This document shows positions 61,308 through 64,000 of a stretch of 64,000 nucleotides of DNA, piece after piece. The stretch is from Escarpia spicata (taxonomy: Eukaryota > Annelida > Polychaeta > Sabellida > Siboglinidae), in assembly GCA_963995525.1 (NCBI GenBank), contig OZ023205.1, positions 56,894,297-56,958,296 of the forward strand, read 5' to 3'. How positions within the stretch are numbered: the stretch's first letter is position 1; each line of letters begins with the position of its first letter. A program made the translations under genes and the position numbers. Below the pieces are notes generated by a model. The model saw only the letters and a program-made list of their open reading frames with translations, was not told the origin of the DNA and made no database searches.

Positions 61308-63720
61308 GCAGACAGTTCGCGTAGTCAATTCTCAATACAACAAGAGAGTACATAAGACGGACTGCGGCTTTCTGTGTTAGGCAGGATCGGATCGACGCAA
61401 TGTTCCACAGACGATAGTAGGCTACGCAGCACGTGTGCTTTACACGACTGACCATCGACATTTCCGAGTCGAAAACAACACCGATATTTCTGGCAGTAGG
61501 ACTTAGCGTTATGTCGCAGTCGCCAATTTTGATCACGGTGATGTTGTGATTCGCTTGAATGTTTCTGATGCTAACACAAGTGCGACCGTTTTGTTATCAT
61601 TCACCTTTAGTCGATTATGGACCATCCACACGCGGACGTTGTTGATGCAGTGCTCAATTCGGCGTAGAGACAACATTCTGTTGGTTTCGGTCATCTCAAA
61701 TTTGATATATAGCTGGGTATCGTCCGCGTAGAGGTGGAAGCCCAGGTTGTGTCTTCTGGTGATACCACCGATAGGTGCTATATACGCAGAGAACAACAGA
61801 GGCCCCAGCACCGATCCTTGAGGGACGCCACAAACGACGCTGGTTTTGCTTGAAGCGCCACCTGATATATTTACTGACTGCGACCAAGGAACCAGAATGA
61901 CTCCATACCGCCGGTCTAGTGCCTCGAGGATGTCACTTTGTACTGGAACTAGCGCATTCTGTACTGGAACTAGCGCAGTTTCCGTGGTGTGATGCGATTT
62001 GTAGGCTGATTGGTATCGTTCAAGAATAATGTTATCAGCCATGTAGTCGACCAGACAGCGTGCAACGTACCTTTCGAGTAGCTTTGACACAAAAGGCAGG
62101 TTTGATATTGGTCTATAACTATCCATATTGTCCTGATCAAGATTTGCCTTTTTAAGCACAGGGGTGACGTTGGTATGTTTTAGGCTACATGACACAACAC
62201 CAGGTGCTATAAATGAGCAGCAGCTATGTTGGTAGGGGATCGAGAGCGCACGATGTTGTTGGTGACTTGTTGAGCAGATTGCGGATGTATGATGTAGTCG
62301 CAATCGGAAGTGAGTAAAGTTGTGACACGCAGGGTGCTGGAAGGTGGTCTGTGGTCATGGTGGACGTGAGTGTTGACTGGGTATGTAGCGCCACACGAAT
62401 CGTCTCGATTTTCGCAGAGAAAAAGTTTGAGAAACTAGTTGCGAGATATTGGATGTTGTCGTTAGCTTAGATATTGGGACTTTCTTCGCTGCAGAAGTCC
62501 GCTTAGCAGACGATACAGTCGCCTGTTGTCATTCCGGCACTGTTCTGCCTTAGAAGCATTGTAGTCAGACTTAACTTCTTTGATTGTCCTCTTTTCATGA
62601 GCGCATTAATTGTGTCCGCGTTGCGCTTGAAGTGATGTGTGGCGCCATTTCCGTTCACACTGTCGTCGAATTTGCTTGGCTTTGATCACCTTCTCGTTGT
62701 ATCAAGGTACGAGTGGGCGATCAGCGATACGACACATCTGTAGTGGTACGTGCTTCTCGATAAGTTTGGTCAAAACCATATTGTAATGATCTGCAAGTTC
62801 AGTCGTTGTTTGTACGACAGACGGAATTGTGGTCAGAAGCGTCGATGCGATGTCATTACGAAACGCAGCCTTGTCAATGTTTTGTACTTTCGGTATGTGA
62901 TCGGTTTCCGCAGAACGACCGGTTTCTCCACATCGACGACACATTCCACCCACAGGTAATCAAACAGCAGCATCGGTGTTTTTGTTGAAGCTATGCCTTA
63001 ATTTCCCGATGGAGTGAGGATCAGATCAATGGTGTGACCGTCGATGTGTGTTGCAACTTGAACATGTTGAATGATGTTGAGTGACTCAAGCAGGTCGGCG
63101 AATCGTTTCGCACTGTTGTAAGATGGCTCATCTCAATCACAATTTTTCGACGGAGGTGGACGATAAATTATTACAAGTTTCATGGAGTTTCCCGATGATG
63201 AAACATCACCATCCATGAAATCGGAAGATTCCGTATCATCACGTCGGTTAACAACTACCTTGAAACTCATCGATAAACAAGGCTGATACCACCACCGCGG
63301 CGATTTTTCCAAGGAAGATGTACAAACTTATATTCGGCGGGCATCAGGTCTTTTATAGTTTTATTGTCTTTTTCTCCAGTGCTCAGCCACGTCTCTGTGA
63401 TGGCCAAAAGATCCATATTCACCTCGGTCACGTAATCCGTGAATACATCGGTCTTGTTGCGAATTGAACGAGCGTTAACAATGCCCAATGTGACCAGCTA
63501 CCGGGACACGGCTGACCGCACCCGTGTTACTGGAAGGCAACATGGCGGATACAGCAATCCTGGTAACTGGATGAGTCTTGCCTAATGGAATAGGAATGAG
63601 AGTCTTAATGTCCTGTCTGGTAAATGTCCCATGTCTGGTGTCAGTAGGCTTGGCTGGTATAGTTGGCCGGACTGAAAGACGTACACGTATGGGTCGTTGT
63701 GTGTGGATGCCCCCCGGCAA
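60018..63720 (-). mobile_element. Minus-strand LINE with endonuclease and deleted RT palm (dead)
   Basis: From high to low: IVNARSIRNK, LAITETWLS and NRRGGGISLVYR (EEP endonuclease, 63267-63488); many stops; LADHYNMVLTKLIEKH; VTPVLKKANLDQDNMDSYRPI, NLPFVSKLLERYV and YQSAYKSHHTTETAL; a jump from GVILVP to QSVNISGGAS where the first catalytic FD..D block should be; GVPQGSVLGPLLFSAYI and HLYADDTQLYI (YADD intact); VVFDSEMSMVSRVKHTC; NAAARLVVRYHRWDHVTPVL; KLHWLHYAILLLTF; FSVSAPRLWNSLPSEMK. The 3' end carries gcgctatataagtg and a (TTA)n tail. A plus-strand LINE end is nested at 60789-61307. Confidence 0.87.
60789..61307 (+). mobile_element. Nested plus-strand LINE 3' end with (ATT)n tail
   Basis: The reading NMVPLLADCLPIQIQIMNRM, FMQSCLKCSNSS, GSGSYMSKSFNYIMSKF and a stop at 61224 is the C-terminus of another LINE protein. 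The 3' end is (ATT)n (61278-61305). It sits between NCLL and PDCLIN of the host minus-strand LINE frame, so its boundaries are known to within a few bases. Confidence 0.78.
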
Positions 63721-64000
63721 CCACGATGGGCGGGTCGATGGGGTGCCACCCCCGCATCACAGGCAGATCTCCTGTTTGAGACGAATGTGTCTGCCGGTCC
63801 GTAACCAATGCAGGTATTCCTGGGTCATGCTTGGCAAGTTGACACCGTTCTCTTTCTCTGGGTTACACATGACCGATCACCAGCTTGTCATTGTCACACA
63901 GGTGCAGTCATAAAAATGTAAAATGTAAGTCCGTAAAAATACTAAAAACTCACATACACTTGCTAAAACCACGCAGTCTAATATTATCTTTGGGCATTCA
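63721..64000. other. Possible 5' flank of the minus-strand LINE
   Basis: No motif was seen. It may belong to the LINE leader. Confidence 0.35.

Overview
This is animal (metazoan) genomic DNA: a many-exon gene with canonical GT..AG introns of roughly 0.1-2 kb, very long (AC)n/(TG)n arrays, and a dense, mostly dead population of LINEs, Penelope-like elements (PLEs), SINE-like sequences and DNA-transposon relics. The mix of element types and the extracellular repeat protein suggest a marine invertebrate (a lophotrochozoan such as a mollusc, or an invertebrate deuterostome). The sequence alone does not settle the clade.

Region 1 (1 to about 20.6 kb, + strand) holds the 3' part of one large gene. 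I could place 24 coding exons from 148 to 19779. Their phases join without a break into 1,699 codons plus a stop. The product is a type I membrane protein. In order it has fibronectin-III-like extracellular repeats with linkers of the D-x-(T/A)-P-P type, a beta-rich segment, a Cys/Trp module that faintly resembles a GPS/GAIN end, two cadherin-like (tandem-95 type) repeats, two EGF-like domains, one transmembrane helix and a 128-residue tail ending in DYD. Two furin-type RxKR|DV sites bracket the Cys/Trp module. The introns hold LINE fragments, a SINE-like sequence, a possible pogo-like MITE, microsatellites and a 73-bp-arm hairpin.

Region 2 (20.6-44.4 kb) is intergenic and repeat-dominated: a PLE (23.2-24.9 kb), two LINE pieces joined end to end (25.4-27.9 kb), four diverged tandem-repeat or minisatellite blocks, (AC)n arrays of 515 and 309 bp, pogo-like and Harbinger-like relics, and a CpG-rich stretch next to a possible short minus-strand membrane-protein exon at 34.5 kb.

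Region 3 (44.4-54.2 kb) is a layered insertion site. A GC-rich duplicated unit occurs twice. Its first copy is split by a minus-strand LINE. That LINE was itself invaded by a 392-bp PLE fragment with a 14-bp target-site duplication and by an approximately 2.47-kb element with long imperfect inverted terminal repeats. The larger insert carries a broken copy of a high-copy invertebrate protein family of unknown function. This is the most interesting structure in the window.

Region 4 (54.2-64 kb) holds a 270-bp polypyrimidine tract, LINE 3' relics on both strands, and a long minus-strand LINE (60.0-63.7 kb) carrying a nested plus-strand LINE 3' end. Only the region 1 gene looks like an intact functional host gene.
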